In this document: positions 8,960 to 17,928 of the stretch, in pieces
Position numbering within the stretch: the first letter of the stretch is position 1
Layout: every line of letters begins with the position of its first letter
Source: JAFDWR01 sp038216655
GTDB lineage: Bacteria > Armatimonadota > Fimbriimonadia > Fimbriimonadales > Fimbriimonadaceae
DNA length: 64,000 bases
Assembly (NCBI GenBank): GCA_038216655.1
Contig: JBBQPZ010000014.1
Span: forward strand, 1 to 64,000
Direction of reading: 5' to 3'
Translations under genes and position numbers: made by a program
The notes under the pieces: model-generated
What the model was told of the DNA's origin: nothing
Databases searched by the model: none
The model's input: the letters and a program-made list of their open reading frames with translations, nothing else

Positions 8960-9661
8960 ATGTCCACTTTTTACGCAACCTTTTCCGATCTTGAATCCGC
9001 CCGAGGAACGGTTCGAAGCCTCCTGTCGAACGGGATGACTTCGGACGACGTGAGCGTGGTGGCCCGAGTGCCCCACGGGATCAGTGACACGTTTGGAGAG
9101 ATATCGGAAACCGGACATCTTGCCGATGCCACCACGCTGGTCGGCCGATCGGACGATCCGACGGACTCCGGCCAAAGTCGCGAACCTGGCCTTCAACCCG
9201 AGTCGGCCATCGGCGGGGGGATCGCGACCATCACGAGTGACGACGACGTCTCCGAGTTGTCGGAGATGGATGACTCCCAGAGTGCGGCGGAGGACTTGAA
9301 TTCCCCCTTCACGGCGTCGCCACGACCGACTTCGGACCCCGATCATGACGCCGACGACAGCCTTGAAGCCGTCACGATCCCGGGGTTTGGCATCGTTCTG
9401 GGCGGCGGAGCACTTGCGACCGCGGCTCTGGTGTTCGCAAACCATGTGGAGACCGAGGGATTGGGCGAGTTGGAGATGTTTCTTCGCTCGGAGGGAGTCC
9501 CCCCAGAGACCGCCGCCGAGTTGGTCCTCGTCGTTCACGGGGGCGGGGCGATCATTTCCGTTGCGGTTGCACCGGCTGCTACGAACCCGTTGGAGGTGGA
9601 GGAATTGGCGATGAGTCATGGCGCGACGAGCGCCAATCTCTTCGACGGCCCGCGCTTCTAG
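8960..9661 (+). CDS. Stress-protein-like (YflT-type) acidic protein, function unknown
   Basis: A 233-residue protein. The first 50 residues (FYATFSDLESARGTVRSLLSNGM...DVSVVAR) resemble the alpha/beta domain of general stress protein 17M/YflT, which looks like an ACT-type fold. A long acidic low-complexity linker (about 60-135) follows. The C-terminal half is a glycine/alanine-rich segment followed by a second alpha/beta block (ELEMFLRSEGVPPETAAEL...GGGAIISV). Together these suggest two domains joined by a disordered linker. I start at the ATG at 8960, eight codons inside the frame, where similarity begins. The family match is tentative. Confidence 0.6.
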   Translation: MSTFYATFSDLESARGTVRSLLSNGMTSDDVSVVARVPHGISDTFGEISETGHLADATTLVGRSDDPTDSGQSREPGLQPESAIGGGIATITSDDDVSELSEMDDSQSAAEDLNSPFTASPRPTSDPDHDADDSLEAVTIPGFGIVLGGGALATAALVFANHVETEGLGELEMFLRSEGVPPETAAELVLVVHGGGAIISVAVAPAATNPLEVEELAMSHGATSANLFDGPRF

Positions 9662-9669
9662 GGACGCAC

Positions 9670-9891
9670 TTATGAGATCGTGTAACCCCAGGTGCCGTCG
9701 ACTGGATTCTGCTTTTCGCCGGTGAACCGGTTGATGCGGACCTTCATCGGGACATCCCTTCGATAGGGTGGAAGCGGGCTCTCCCAGAGTTCATTCTTAT
9801 ACTCCCACGGGGTTGGCCAGACGAACCAGCCGAAGAGTCCCGTAGCTGCGAGGAGGGCGAAGGCTGCAAGGAGTCGGACGATCGTTCTCAT
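9670..9891 (-). CDS. Small membrane-anchored protein, unknown
   Basis: A 73-residue protein starting MRTIVRLLAAFALLAATGLF, a signal anchor, followed by a short tryptophan/proline-rich exported part ending VDGTWGYTIS. The ATG overlaps the stop of the decayed gene upstream as ATGA, the usual sign of translational coupling, so the two were once an operon. I do not recognise a family. Confidence 0.55.
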   Translation of the reverse strand: MRTIVRLLAAFALLAATGLFGWFVWPTPWEYKNELWESPLPPYRRDVPMKVRINRFTGEKQNPVDGTWGYTIS

Positions 9892-10323
9892 GCGTGTTCC
9901 TTGTTCGGTGCATCTAGGTTCCTGCCACGTCGATCCTGTTGGTGAAGAGAGATCGCGCATACCGTCAACGCGCCGAGGCTCGCAAGCCAGAGGTAGTAGC
10001 CGATCCTTAGGTCAGCGAGTGGGATATGGAACATCAAACGGGGCGCTGAGCCCAAGGCAAAGGGCCAGGAGTCCAGCTCTGGCGGCAGCCAGAGGGCGAC
10101 GGCATAGAAGTGCGATCCAGCCGCCGAGGAGAACAATGTTGGCCATCCAGGGAAGGAAGCCGGGTGGCCATTGCCAGGCTAACCTCACGGCGTCGTAGCC
10201 TCGGAGAGAGCCCTGGTCATCAACTTTGCCATCTCAGAAGTCCACGCTGAATCTGACCGTCGGTGAAAAGAGCGCGAGAGCGTAGAGGCCCCAGATCGAG
10301 AAGGATGCAGTCCATCGATTCAT
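9888..10323 (-). pseudogene. Decayed small integral membrane protein gene (one nonsense codon, one frameshift)
   Basis: Reading the minus strand from the ATG ending at 10323 gives MNRWTASFSIWGLYALALF and continues to codon 30, which is TGA (10234-10236). The same frame carries on with good membrane-protein sequence (GYDAVRLAWQWPPGFLPW, then NIVLLGGWIALL and ARAGLLALCLGLSAPF) until about 10020. There a one-base shift is needed to enter the next frame, which gives LADLRIGYYLWLASLGALTV and runs to the stop at 9888-9890. The parts join into one plausible protein of about 145 residues with four hydrophobic segments. A damaged gene or two sequencing errors would explain it equally well. Confidence 0.72.
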
Positions 10324-10380
10324 CCTGCTTCCATCTTACGACTTTGCGGAACCACCCGCCCAAAGCAAAAATCTGTTGTA

Positions 10381-11136
10381 ATGGCGATCGACATGATGCT
10401 CTTGCTTCTGGTTGTCGTCCTGATATCGGTTGCGGTGCCGGCCTTCGGCGGGGACGAGGGTGGAGGCGGCGGGCGTGGCTTCGGAGGGAGTCGCCGGAAC
10501 CGGGCGATGGCCTATGACGATTCCGATTACGACACGAACTATCACCGCGGATACCGCAGTTACGGCAACAGCTTCGGTTGGTTCGACATTGTGTTCTGGG
10601 TCGGTGCGGCGGTGGTGGCGGGCGCGGTTTGGGTGGGAGGGAAGCTGAGCAGCAAGCGGCGGGTTCTTGAACTCGTGCTCGGCATTGCCGATGCGGAACG
10701 GATCGTCCCCGTGCTGGACTTGCTGGTTTCCACTGCCGAAATGAGCTCGCCGGAAGGGCGGGGTTCGGCGTTGGCGAACCTGGTTGGGAAGCTCAAGTCG
10801 GTCCGGATCGCCTCGGCGATCGTCCACGTGAGCCCGGCGAGCGGGAGGTATGAGGACGAGGCACGGCTCTTGTACGGCCAGCGGATCGCGCAGCTTCAAA
10901 TCGCCGGAGTCGGCGGGCAGCGAAACCGGGTGGATGGCGGGGCGCTCGTCGGGATTATCGTGTCCCTGCCTCACGTGGTGAAGGTCCGCCCGGGTGGGTT
11001 GGCGGAGTTGGGCGGTGCTCTGGAGGCGCTGCACAAGCTCGATCCCTCGGCGATGTACATTTACTTCCTGCCGGACGAAGGGAAGACGCTCGGGCTCGAC
11101 GAGGCCGAGCGTCTGACGCGGGCTTTGCACGCTTGA
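10381..11136 (+). CDS. Membrane-anchored glycine-rich protein, possible DUF1517 relative
   Basis: A 251-residue protein. It has an N-terminal hydrophobic helix (MLLLLVVVLISVAVPAF), a glycine/arginine-rich segment (about 24-50), a second hydrophobic segment (about 65-85) and a C-terminal alpha/beta domain. That domain includes ALVGIIVSLPHVVKV and SAMYIYFLPDEG. The arrangement of two membrane segments, a Gly-rich linker and a soluble tail recalls DUF1517 proteins, but I am not certain of the family. It is divergent from the decayed gene. No Shine-Dalgarno is obvious. Confidence 0.6.
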   Translation: MAIDMMLLLLVVVLISVAVPAFGGDEGGGGGRGFGGSRRNRAMAYDDSDYDTNYHRGYRSYGNSFGWFDIVFWVGAAVVAGAVWVGGKLSSKRRVLELVLGIADAERIVPVLDLLVSTAEMSSPEGRGSALANLVGKLKSVRIASAIVHVSPASGRYEDEARLLYGQRIAQLQIAGVGGQRNRVDGGALVGIIVSLPHVVKVRPGGLAELGGALEALHKLDPSAMYIYFLPDEGKTLGLDEAERLTRALHA

Positions 11137-11159
11137 CGCGGCCCGCGATTTCGAAGGCA

Positions 11160-11175
11160 CAGGTTGGAAAACCTG
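11160..11175. repeat. Short palindrome CAGGTT-GGAA-AACCTG
   Basis: A hairpin-forming unit whose reverse complement recurs at 60271-60286, upstream of murF. It is followed here by further GC-rich inverted sequence up to pheS. Confidence 0.6.
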
Positions 11176-11266
11176 CGCTACTATCGGCTCGCTCGCCTTT
11201 CCGATGGGGAGACGATTCGCCCCCTCCCAGCCTCCCCGGGGCGGGGGAGGAGCCGGAATGTTGTGT

Positions 11267-12268
11267 CTAACCTCGGAACTGAGCGAGGAAGCGGAGGTCG
11301 TTTTCGAGGAACTGGCGGAGGTCGTCGACGCCGTAGGCCATCATCGGGATTCGCTCGACGCCGAGGCCGAAGGCGAAGCCGCTGTACTTCTTGCTGTCGA
11401 TCCCGTAGCTTTCCAGGATGTTCGGGTGGATGAGGCCGGCGCCGCCGAGTTCGACCCAGCGGCCGTTGAACAGCTTCTGGGTCGAGATCGCGTAGTCCAC
11501 GCCGGGTTCGACGAAGGGGAAGAAGTCGGGGCGGAAGCGGACGGTGGCGTCCTCGCCGAACATCGCCTGGGCGAACGCATTGAGCGTGCCTTTCAGGTGC
11601 GCCATCGACACGCCTTCGTCGATCATGAACGCGTCGACTTGGTGAAAGGTGTGCGAGTGGGTCCGGTCGACGGCTTCGTTTCGGTAGTTGCGGCCGATCG
11701 TGAAGATGCGCAGGGGCGGCTTGGTGTTCTCGAAGATCCGGCCCTGGAGCGCGGTGGTCTGGGTGCGCAGGAGGTGCTCGTCGTCGATGTAGAACGTGTC
11801 CTGATCGTCCATTGCGGGATGGTCGGGCGGGTAGTTCAGGGCGTCGAAGTTGTACTTGACTTGTTCAAGCTCAGGCGACTCTCGGTACTGGAAGCCGAGG
11901 CCGCCAAGGACTCGCTTGATCTTGTCCATCGTTTGCTGGAGGACGTGGGTGTTGCCGACCCTTAGTTGTCTACCCGGGAGGGTGACGTCGATCTTTTCTC
12001 GCTCGAACTGGGAGGATCTCTCTCCGCCTTTGAGGCTCTCCGTCTTGGCGTCGATCGCTTGCTGCACGCGGGCTTTGACCTCGTTGACTTTGGCGCCGAA
12101 GGGGCCGCGGTCTTCTTTGGCGAGGGTTCCGATCTGGCGGGTGAGGCCGGTGATGCTGCCCGACTTGCCCAGAAACTGGATCTCGAGCTCCCGCAGGGTG
12201 GCGGTGGAAGTCGCCGCCGCAACTGCGGCAAGCGCTTCCGCTTCGAGAGAATCGGGAGTGGGCTCCAT
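11267..12268 (-). CDS. pheS: Phenylalanine-tRNA ligase alpha subunit
   Basis: Catalytic subunit of the (alpha-beta)2 PheRS that charges tRNA-Phe. The 333 residues carry the N-terminal coiled coil (about 10-85) and the class II core. Motif 2 is RNEAVDRTHSHTFHQVD, with FGLGVERIPM as motif 3 and the phenylalanine-pocket GGAGLIHP segment. The start ATG at 12268 has no Shine-Dalgarno; a TACACT box (12276-12281) ends seven bases upstream. pheS is not next to pheT (15835-17928), and the two are on opposite strands, so the usual pheST operon is split. Confidence 0.97.
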   Translation of the reverse strand: MEPTPDSLEAEALAAVAAATSTATLRELEIQFLGKSGSITGLTRQIGTLAKEDRGPFGAKVNEVKARVQQAIDAKTESLKGGERSSQFEREKIDVTLPGRQLRVGNTHVLQQTMDKIKRVLGGLGFQYRESPELEQVKYNFDALNYPPDHPAMDDQDTFYIDDEHLLRTQTTALQGRIFENTKPPLRIFTIGRNYRNEAVDRTHSHTFHQVDAFMIDEGVSMAHLKGTLNAFAQAMFGEDATVRFRPDFFPFVEPGVDYAISTQKLFNGRWVELGGAGLIHPNILESYGIDSKKYSGFAFGLGVERIPMMAYGVDDLRQFLENDLRFLAQFRG

Positions 12269-12337
12269 CTGACGGAGTGTACCGTTCGAGCTTTGATGGA
12301 GGTGAGCGGGTCGGTTGAGCTTTGGCGCGTATCGGAG

Positions 12338-12343
12338 TACTCT
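12338..12343 (+). promoter_or_regulatory. Putative -10 box (TACTCT) of a leaderless M50 peptidase gene
   Basis: TTGAGC at 12315-12320 and TACTCT at 12338-12343 are separated by 17 bases. The box ends six bases before the GTG at 12350, so transcription would begin at or next to the start codon. Confidence 0.45.
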
Positions 12344-12349
12344 GCTGGG

Positions 12350-13489
12350 GTGAGGCCACTCACCGCCGACGAGAAACTCTGGATCAAAATTTGCTCGGGC
12401 CTGTTTACGTTAATTGCGCTCATGTTCGCGGCAGCCAGCAACCCGGAAGATCGGGTGAAGGTTGCGCTTGTCATCCTCGGAATCTTGGGATCTCCGTTCC
12501 TCCTGTACGGATACATGTACGTGCTCCCCGTGGCCATCCATGAGTTCGGCCACTTATTGACCGCGTTCGCGCTTGGATTCAAGGTGAATGGCTTGAACAT
12601 CTGCTTCATGACCTGGAAGCGCGTCAACATGGCTACGAGATTCAGCTTTACTCCAGCCACTTTCGGTGGGCATGTTTTGGCCGAACTGGAAGCGATGCCG
12701 CGGTGGAAGTTGGTGGCGCTCTTTGCGAGCGGGCCGATCGCCAATCTTCTGGCCAGTGCCGGGCTCTACTTGCTTATGAGGGCACAGCCGTCGATGAACG
12801 ACAACGAGCAGTTCGTGGTGTTCGCTTTGATGTTCATGAACCTCGTGATGATCGCTTTCTCGTTCTCCAAGCGCAAGGGGAAAATTCCTACCGACGGGGT
12901 TCAACTTCGATTTCTTCTCGGACGCGACTCCGGAGACTATTTTCGCGTTGCAAAAGTGGTGACGTCATGGCGCGAGATTCCCCCGCGAGACTGGGACATC
13001 CAGGCTCTGGAGCAGATCGCCAAGGGAGTCAGAGACCACAGCATCATCTTTTGGATCGACACCCTTCGCTGTGAGCAACTTTGTGATCGAGGCGACATCG
13101 AGCTTGAGCTCACGGCCCGAGAACTGGCCCTCGCGAAAAGAGGTGACGTTCGACCCGATTGGAAGTCGATCGTTGACGACTTGCTTCTTGAGTCGGCTTC
13201 CTTCTTTGCCGTCCATCGGGGGGATATCAGTCGGGCAAAAAGCCTTCTCGACGAGGTGAAAGTTGTCGGGATACGGGCATTTCCGACGGCGCGGCGGGCT
13301 CTGATCTCGATCAACCTAGCCGAGGGGGAGCTTGACCTCGCGCTCAAACGGATATTGCGGGCGGAATCCAAAGTCGTGCCATCCACAAGCCTCGCAGGGA
13401 CTGAACTCGATTGGACCCATCGCCTCAAGGTTCGGATCGTGGCAGCGATTGAAGCTCGAGAGAAATCAATAGAATTAGTTGCCGAATGA
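12350..13489 (+). CDS. M50 family (site-2 protease-like) membrane metallopeptidase
   Basis: A 379-residue protein with about five hydrophobic segments in its first 180 residues and a soluble helical C-terminal domain that may hold TPR-like helices. The zinc motif is visible as AIHEFGHLLTAFALGF (HExxH), with a later ASGPIANLLAS segment in the place of the second M50 motif. Members of this group cut substrates within the membrane; the substrate here is unknown. I use the GTG at 12350 because of the TACTCT box six bases before it. An in-frame ATG at 12296 is possible. The gene is divergent from pheS. Confidence 0.78.
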   Translation: MRPLTADEKLWIKICSGLFTLIALMFAAASNPEDRVKVALVILGILGSPFLLYGYMYVLPVAIHEFGHLLTAFALGFKVNGLNICFMTWKRVNMATRFSFTPATFGGHVLAELEAMPRWKLVALFASGPIANLLASAGLYLLMRAQPSMNDNEQFVVFALMFMNLVMIAFSFSKRKGKIPTDGVQLRFLLGRDSGDYFRVAKVVTSWREIPPRDWDIQALEQIAKGVRDHSIIFWIDTLRCEQLCDRGDIELELTARELALAKRGDVRPDWKSIVDDLLLESASFFAVHRGDISRAKSLLDEVKVVGIRAFPTARRALISINLAEGELDLALKRILRAESKVVPSTSLAGTELDWTHRLKVRIVAAIEAREKSIELVAE

Positions 13490-13838
13490 TCGGTCTGCCG
13501 TTGCGGATGCGATTCCGATTGAGCCCTCGGGATCCGGGGTCCTTCCGCTTTAAACCTTCGCTATGGCTCGGTTTTCCGGTCAGGATGACGGGGCACGCAG
13601 GGAGTTGGAGTTGGGTTGAGGATTGAGAGTGGTAAGTGTCATTCCGAACGGAGCCGCCCACCCGCGGACAAATCGGCGCGCGGCTCGGATGCGTCGAGCG
13701 GAGGAACCTGACGGTCCTCGCCTCTTGATCGTCTCCCAGGGACAGTCTGCCAATCGGTTCCTTTGCAAATGGCGGTGACGGTCGGATCCCTCGGCACAAA
13801 CATCCTTCGGGATGACAGAGCCCCGGTAATCTCCGGGC
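13490..13838. repeat. Intergenic stretch filled by three dispersed repeat families
   Basis: 13529-13593 is a family 2 copy (GGGATCCGGGGTCCTTC ... AGGATGACGGG), 13638-13742 an inverted family 3 copy and 13781-13816 an inverted family 1 copy. A TAATCT box at 13827-13832, six bases before the next gene, is the only promoter-like element. Confidence 0.8.
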
Positions 13839-15062
13839 ATGGTCACCGAAAAGCTGAGCATTGAGGGGCATCTTCTCGACGAGCACCGGTTGGGGAATGT
13901 GCTGGACGTGCTGAATCGACATGGCGTGCAGTTCACGGTCAAGCGGTTTCTGGTCGGCGAAAACTCGGATGCGCCTTCGGTGGTCGAGCTTCATCTCAAG
14001 GCGGAAACCCTTGGGCAGATGCGCGAGGCGTTGAAGGAATCGGAGCTTTACGGCGCTACGTTTTCGATCGAGAACGTCACACTCGTCGCGGCGGACATGG
14101 ATGGTGTGCTGCCGGAGGATTTCTATTCGACCACCAACTTCGTGACCTCGATCCTGCATGAGGGCGGGTGGGTGCCGGTGGAGAACATTGAGATGGACTG
14201 CGGCATTCGGGCATCGCGCGAGGGGGACCGGTGGCGGGCCGAGACGTGTGCGATGCACCGTGTGCGCAAGGGCGACTTGCTCGTCGTTGGGTACGAGGGA
14301 GTGCGGGTTGAGCCGAGCGAAGACGAGGTTGCGGACGAATCTGAGTTCCGATTCATGGCGAACGATGTCAGCACCGAGCGCCCGAAGGCGCGGGTGATCG
14401 CGCAGGCCGCGCTGGCGGTCAAGCGGGCGAAGGCGGAAGGGAAGCGAGTTTTGCTCGTGGGCGGGCCGGCGATTGTTCACTGCGGATGCGCGGGAGTGCT
14501 GGAGCAGTTGATCTGGGACGGCTGGATCGACGTGTTGTTCGCGGGGAATGCGCTGGCCGCGCACGACATCGAAGCGTCGATGCTCGGGACCTCGCTCGGC
14601 GTCGATCTCGCGACCGGCACGAGCGGACCCCATGGGCATACGCATCACCTTCGGGCGATCAACCGGGTTCGGCGGGCGGGCTCGATTCGCGCAGCGGTGG
14701 ACCAGGGGCTGATCGCGGGGGGCGTGATGCATGCCTGCATCAAGAAGCCGATTCCGTTCGTGCTGGCGGGTTCGATTCGGGACGACGGACCGTTGCCCGA
14801 CGTTCACAGCGACGTGGTCATCGCGACCGATACGATGCGCGAGAACATCTCGAACGTGGGAGTGTGTCTGATGGTCGCCACGACGCTGCACAGCGTGGCG
14901 ACGGGCAACATCCTGCCCGCCCACGTCAAGACCTTCTGCGTGGACAGTGATGCGGACTCGGTGATCAAGCTCACCGATCGGGGGACGCACCAGGCGGTGG
15001 GGATTGTCACCGACTGCGAGTTCTTCCTCCGCGAACTTGCGCGGCAGCTCGCCTTAGCTTAG
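13839..15062 (+). CDS. TIGR00300 family protein (archaeal-type ornithine cyclodeaminase-like)
   Basis: A 407-residue protein of the TIGR00300 (LOR/SDH-like) family. An N-terminal regulatory-type domain (MVTEKLSIEGHLLDEHRLGN..., about 1-100) is followed by a Rossmann-like domain with GPAIVHCGCAGVLEQLI, FAGNALAAHDIEASMLGTSLG and ATGTSGPHGHTHH. Relatives include the methanogen ornithine cyclodeaminase and the C-terminal half of cyanobacterial ArgZ/AgrE, which convert ornithine to proline and ammonia with NAD. The arginine dihydrolase half is absent. A TAATCT box six bases upstream suggests a leaderless transcript. Confidence 0.85.
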   Translation: MVTEKLSIEGHLLDEHRLGNVLDVLNRHGVQFTVKRFLVGENSDAPSVVELHLKAETLGQMREALKESELYGATFSIENVTLVAADMDGVLPEDFYSTTNFVTSILHEGGWVPVENIEMDCGIRASREGDRWRAETCAMHRVRKGDLLVVGYEGVRVEPSEDEVADESEFRFMANDVSTERPKARVIAQAALAVKRAKAEGKRVLLVGGPAIVHCGCAGVLEQLIWDGWIDVLFAGNALAAHDIEASMLGTSLGVDLATGTSGPHGHTHHLRAINRVRRAGSIRAAVDQGLIAGGVMHACIKKPIPFVLAGSIRDDGPLPDVHSDVVIATDTMRENISNVGVCLMVATTLHSVATGNILPAHVKTFCVDSDADSVIKLTDRGTHQAVGIVTDCEFFLRELARQLALA

Positions 15063-15192
15063 AGGCGGACGGGCTCGCACGGAGGCTCGCCCTCCACACA
15101 GCCGCTTCGGTTGGACGGCGCCTCCTTGCAGTGCGCGTCAAAAGCTCGCACGGGGCGTGAGGTTAGCTGGCAAAACTGCCGATCATTTGCTT

Positions 15193-15792
15193 ATGTCCGA
15201 AGCTGTCGCACCTGTCGAAGGCGCAAAGAAGAAGAAGAGCAAACTCCCGGTTATCATCGCGCTCGTCGCCGTTCTGGGTGGCGGGGGCTTCTTCATGATG
15301 AAGGGCAAAGGTGCCAAGAAAGCGAAACCGGCGGTCAAGCTCGGCCCGATCTCCGACATCAAGGACGAGTTCCTGGTGAACCTCCGCGACAACAACGGCG
15401 TGTATCTTCGGGCGACGGTTTCGCTCCAATTTGCTGACGGGACCAAGGCTGAAGAAGTTGAGAAGTCGATGCCCGCGATCGAGGACTTGATCAACGCTCG
15501 CCTCCGCACCAAGTCCGTCGCGGAGATTAAGACTCTCGATGGAACGCAGACGCTCAAGCGCGAAATCGCCATTGACGTCAACGCAATTCTCTCCGAGGAC
15601 AAGGCTAAGGAAAAGGACGGCAAAGAGGCCGACAAGTCGGACAGCGCGGACAAATCCGACAAGGGCGACGAAAAGGGAAAGGACGCCGAGAAGACCAAGA
15701 AGGAGCCGAAGGTTCCCGAGGGGTGGGATTCCGCTGAGGGTCCGGTCTTGAAGGTCCTGTTCCGAAGTTTCGCCTGGCAGTCGGGAAGCTAA
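15193..15792 (+). CDS. fliL: FliL-like flagellar basal-body-associated protein
   Basis: A 199-residue bitopic protein: a short lysine-rich cytoplasmic N-terminus (GAKKKKSKLP), one membrane helix (about 22-38) and an extracytoplasmic FliL domain. FliL features are EFLVNLRDNNGVYLRATVSLQF, the helix KSMPAIEDLINARLRTKS, and the C-terminal VLFRSFAWQ strand. FliL supports stator function around the flagellar motor. A lysine/aspartate low-complexity insert (about residues 135-170, repeating S-D-K) interrupts the domain just before the last strand. No other flagellar gene is in the window. I prefer ATG 15193 over the frame start at 15157. Confidence 0.75.
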   Translation: MSEAVAPVEGAKKKKSKLPVIIALVAVLGGGGFFMMKGKGAKKAKPAVKLGPISDIKDEFLVNLRDNNGVYLRATVSLQFADGTKAEEVEKSMPAIEDLINARLRTKSVAEIKTLDGTQTLKREIAIDVNAILSEDKAKEKDGKEADKSDSADKSDKGDEKGKDAEKTKKEPKVPEGWDSAEGPVLKVLFRSFAWQSGS

Positions 15793-15834
15793 CGCCGGGG
15801 TCTGGATGCGGGGGCAAGATATACTCCAGCGTCC

Positions 15835-17928
15835 ATGAAATTCCCCGAATCGATGCTGCGTGAACTGGTCGCGACCTCGCTGACCGCCGAAGAGCTGGGC
15901 GATCTGCTCACGATGGCGGGATTTGAGCTTGAGGGAATCGAGGTGGTCGAGGGCGAATCGGTGCTCGACATCAAGGTCGTCAGCAACCGTGGCGACGGGC
16001 TTTCCGTCTTGGGTTTGGCGCGCGAAGTGCTCGCCAAGGACCCGACTTCCAAGCCGACCGAACTCTACAGCCGGTCCGCTTCCCATTTTTCCGATGCGCC
16101 CGAGGCGTCGCTCTGGTCGACCGAGGGGTTGGTTTCCGTCGAGTGTCCAGAGTGCACCCGTTATGCATGCTTCTTGGTGGAAGGAATCGAGAACGGTGCA
16201 GCCCCTGAGTGGGTGCAGAAGCGGATACGACAGGCAGGCTGGCGGCCGATTTCGCTGCTCGTTGACCTCACCAACTACGTGATGCTTGAGCAGGGGCAAC
16301 CCTTGCACGCGTTCGATTTGAACCTGCTTCGCGAGGAGCGCATTGTCGTTCGCCATGCCCGGGTCGGTGAGAAGATGACGACGCTGGACGGGGTCGAGCA
16401 CGAGCTCAAGCCGGGGCAGATGATGATTTGTGATGCCGAGCACCCGGTGGCGGCGGCGGGAATCATGGGTGGCCTGGAGACTGAGGTCTCGGCAGGTACG
16501 ACGCGAACTTTGTTGGAGTCGGCGCACTTCTTGAACACGAGTGTGCGACGGACGCGCAAGCAACTTGGCCTCAGCACGGAGGCGAGCTATCGCTTCGAGC
16601 GGAGCGTCGACCCCGAGGGTGTGGTTTCAGCCTTGCATCGCTTGTTGGAGCTTCTACGCGCGGCGCAGCCGACGGTGGTGGTGAAGGCTTTCGCCGACGT
16701 ATACGCCGCGGCCCCGGCTCCGCCGGCGATTGCGCTTTCTCCGGCGCGGGCCTCTCGCTTGCTAGGGATGGAAATCTCGTCGGTTGAGGCGAAGGGGTAT
16801 TTGGAGCGGCTGGGCTTCCTGGTCACCGGGTCGGGTGACGCGCTCGGCGTGGCCGCGCCGAGTTGGCGTCCGGACTTGGTGCGTGAGGAGGACTTGGTCG
16901 AGGAACTTGGTCGGGTTCACGGCTACGAGAAGATCCCGGCGATCTTGCCTCAAGGCACGACGACCCAGGGTGGGGTGACCGAGTTCGAGGCGTTCGTCGA
17001 TCGGGCGCGCGAAGAGTGCGTGCGGCTGGGGCTGCAGCAGACGATCAGCCACTCGCTGCGTGATCTACACGCGCTGGAGCCGTTGCTTGAGGAGGGACCG
17101 TGGCAGCGCGTCGGGCCGCGAAATCCGAACTCGCCGGACATGGCGCACTTGCGTTCGACGCTGATCGCGTCGGTCGCCGATGCGGCAAAGCGAAATGGCG
17201 GGAAGGACGTGCAGTTATTCGAGATGGGCCGCACGTTCCTGCAGCATTCGAACTCGGGCTACCACGAGCGGATCAAGTTGGGCATCCTGCTCACCGGAGC
17301 GGAGGGGCAAGCGGATTGGCTCGTCAAGGAGCCGGGGACGGCCAGCTTCTTCTCGCTCAAGGCGATCGTTGAGCGGGTGGTCTCTCTGGCACCGCTGACG
17401 GCTTACAAGTGGCGTGCGCCGTCGGAGGCTCAGATCGACCCTCGCTTCCACCCGACGCGTCAGGCGGCTTTGCTGCACGTCGAGGGAGACTGGTTCGGCG
17501 AGATCGGACAGATTCATCCCGATGTCGCGGAGACCGTGGGGTTGCCCGCAGATACGTTCCTTGCCGAGCTTGATCTAGAGACGATCTACCGTTTGATCGA
17601 AGTGGATCGGGGATATCGGGACAGCGATTCGAACATCCGGGTGGTCAGCCGACACCCGTCGGTTCGCCGAGACATCGCGATCCTCGCGGATGTTGCCACG
17701 CCGTATTCGGCCCTTGAGAAGGGGATTCAGGCGGCGGTCGGCGATGTGCTGGAGCGGATGTGGCTGTTCGATGTTTACACGGGCCAGGGAATTCCCGAAG
17801 GGAAGCACTCACTGGGGATCGCGCTGCAGCTACGGAAAGCCGACTCGACCTTTACGGACGAGGAAGCGAACCAGGTGCGGGAACGCGCCGTGCGGGCAAT
17901 CGAATCGCTCGGGGCGACCACGCGATAA
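15835..17928 (+). CDS. pheT: Phenylalanine-tRNA ligase beta subunit, short form lacking the tRNA-binding OB domain
   Basis: Beta subunit of PheRS, 697 residues against about 790-800 in most bacteria. The N-terminal MKFPESMLRELVATSLTAEEL and GFELEGIEVVEG lead straight into SVLDIKVVSNRGDGLSVLG, the start of the B1/B3 editing region. The roughly 110-residue EMAPII-like OB-fold that normally sits between them is absent. The B5 domain, the catalytic-like core (RNPNSPDMAHLRSTL, LFEMGRTF) and the C-terminal anticodon-binding FDX-ACB domain (VSRHPSVRRDIAILAD) are present. A TATACT box lies nine bases upstream. Its 3' end overlaps the convergent membrane-protein gene by 77 bases. Confidence 0.93.
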   Translation: MKFPESMLRELVATSLTAEELGDLLTMAGFELEGIEVVEGESVLDIKVVSNRGDGLSVLGLAREVLAKDPTSKPTELYSRSASHFSDAPEASLWSTEGLVSVECPECTRYACFLVEGIENGAAPEWVQKRIRQAGWRPISLLVDLTNYVMLEQGQPLHAFDLNLLREERIVVRHARVGEKMTTLDGVEHELKPGQMMICDAEHPVAAAGIMGGLETEVSAGTTRTLLESAHFLNTSVRRTRKQLGLSTEASYRFERSVDPEGVVSALHRLLELLRAAQPTVVVKAFADVYAAAPAPPAIALSPARASRLLGMEISSVEAKGYLERLGFLVTGSGDALGVAAPSWRPDLVREEDLVEELGRVHGYEKIPAILPQGTTTQGGVTEFEAFVDRAREECVRLGLQQTISHSLRDLHALEPLLEEGPWQRVGPRNPNSPDMAHLRSTLIASVADAAKRNGGKDVQLFEMGRTFLQHSNSGYHERIKLGILLTGAEGQADWLVKEPGTASFFSLKAIVERVVSLAPLTAYKWRAPSEAQIDPRFHPTRQAALLHVEGDWFGEIGQIHPDVAETVGLPADTFLAELDLETIYRLIEVDRGYRDSDSNIRVVSRHPSVRRDIAILADVATPYSALEKGIQAAVGDVLERMWLFDVYTGQGIPEGKHSLGIALQLRKADSTFTDEEANQVRERAVRAIESLGATTR

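Noticed and set aside
10234..10236. In-frame TGA as selenocysteine
   Set aside because: No catalytic context, no SECIS-like hairpin seen, and the same gene also needs a frameshift.
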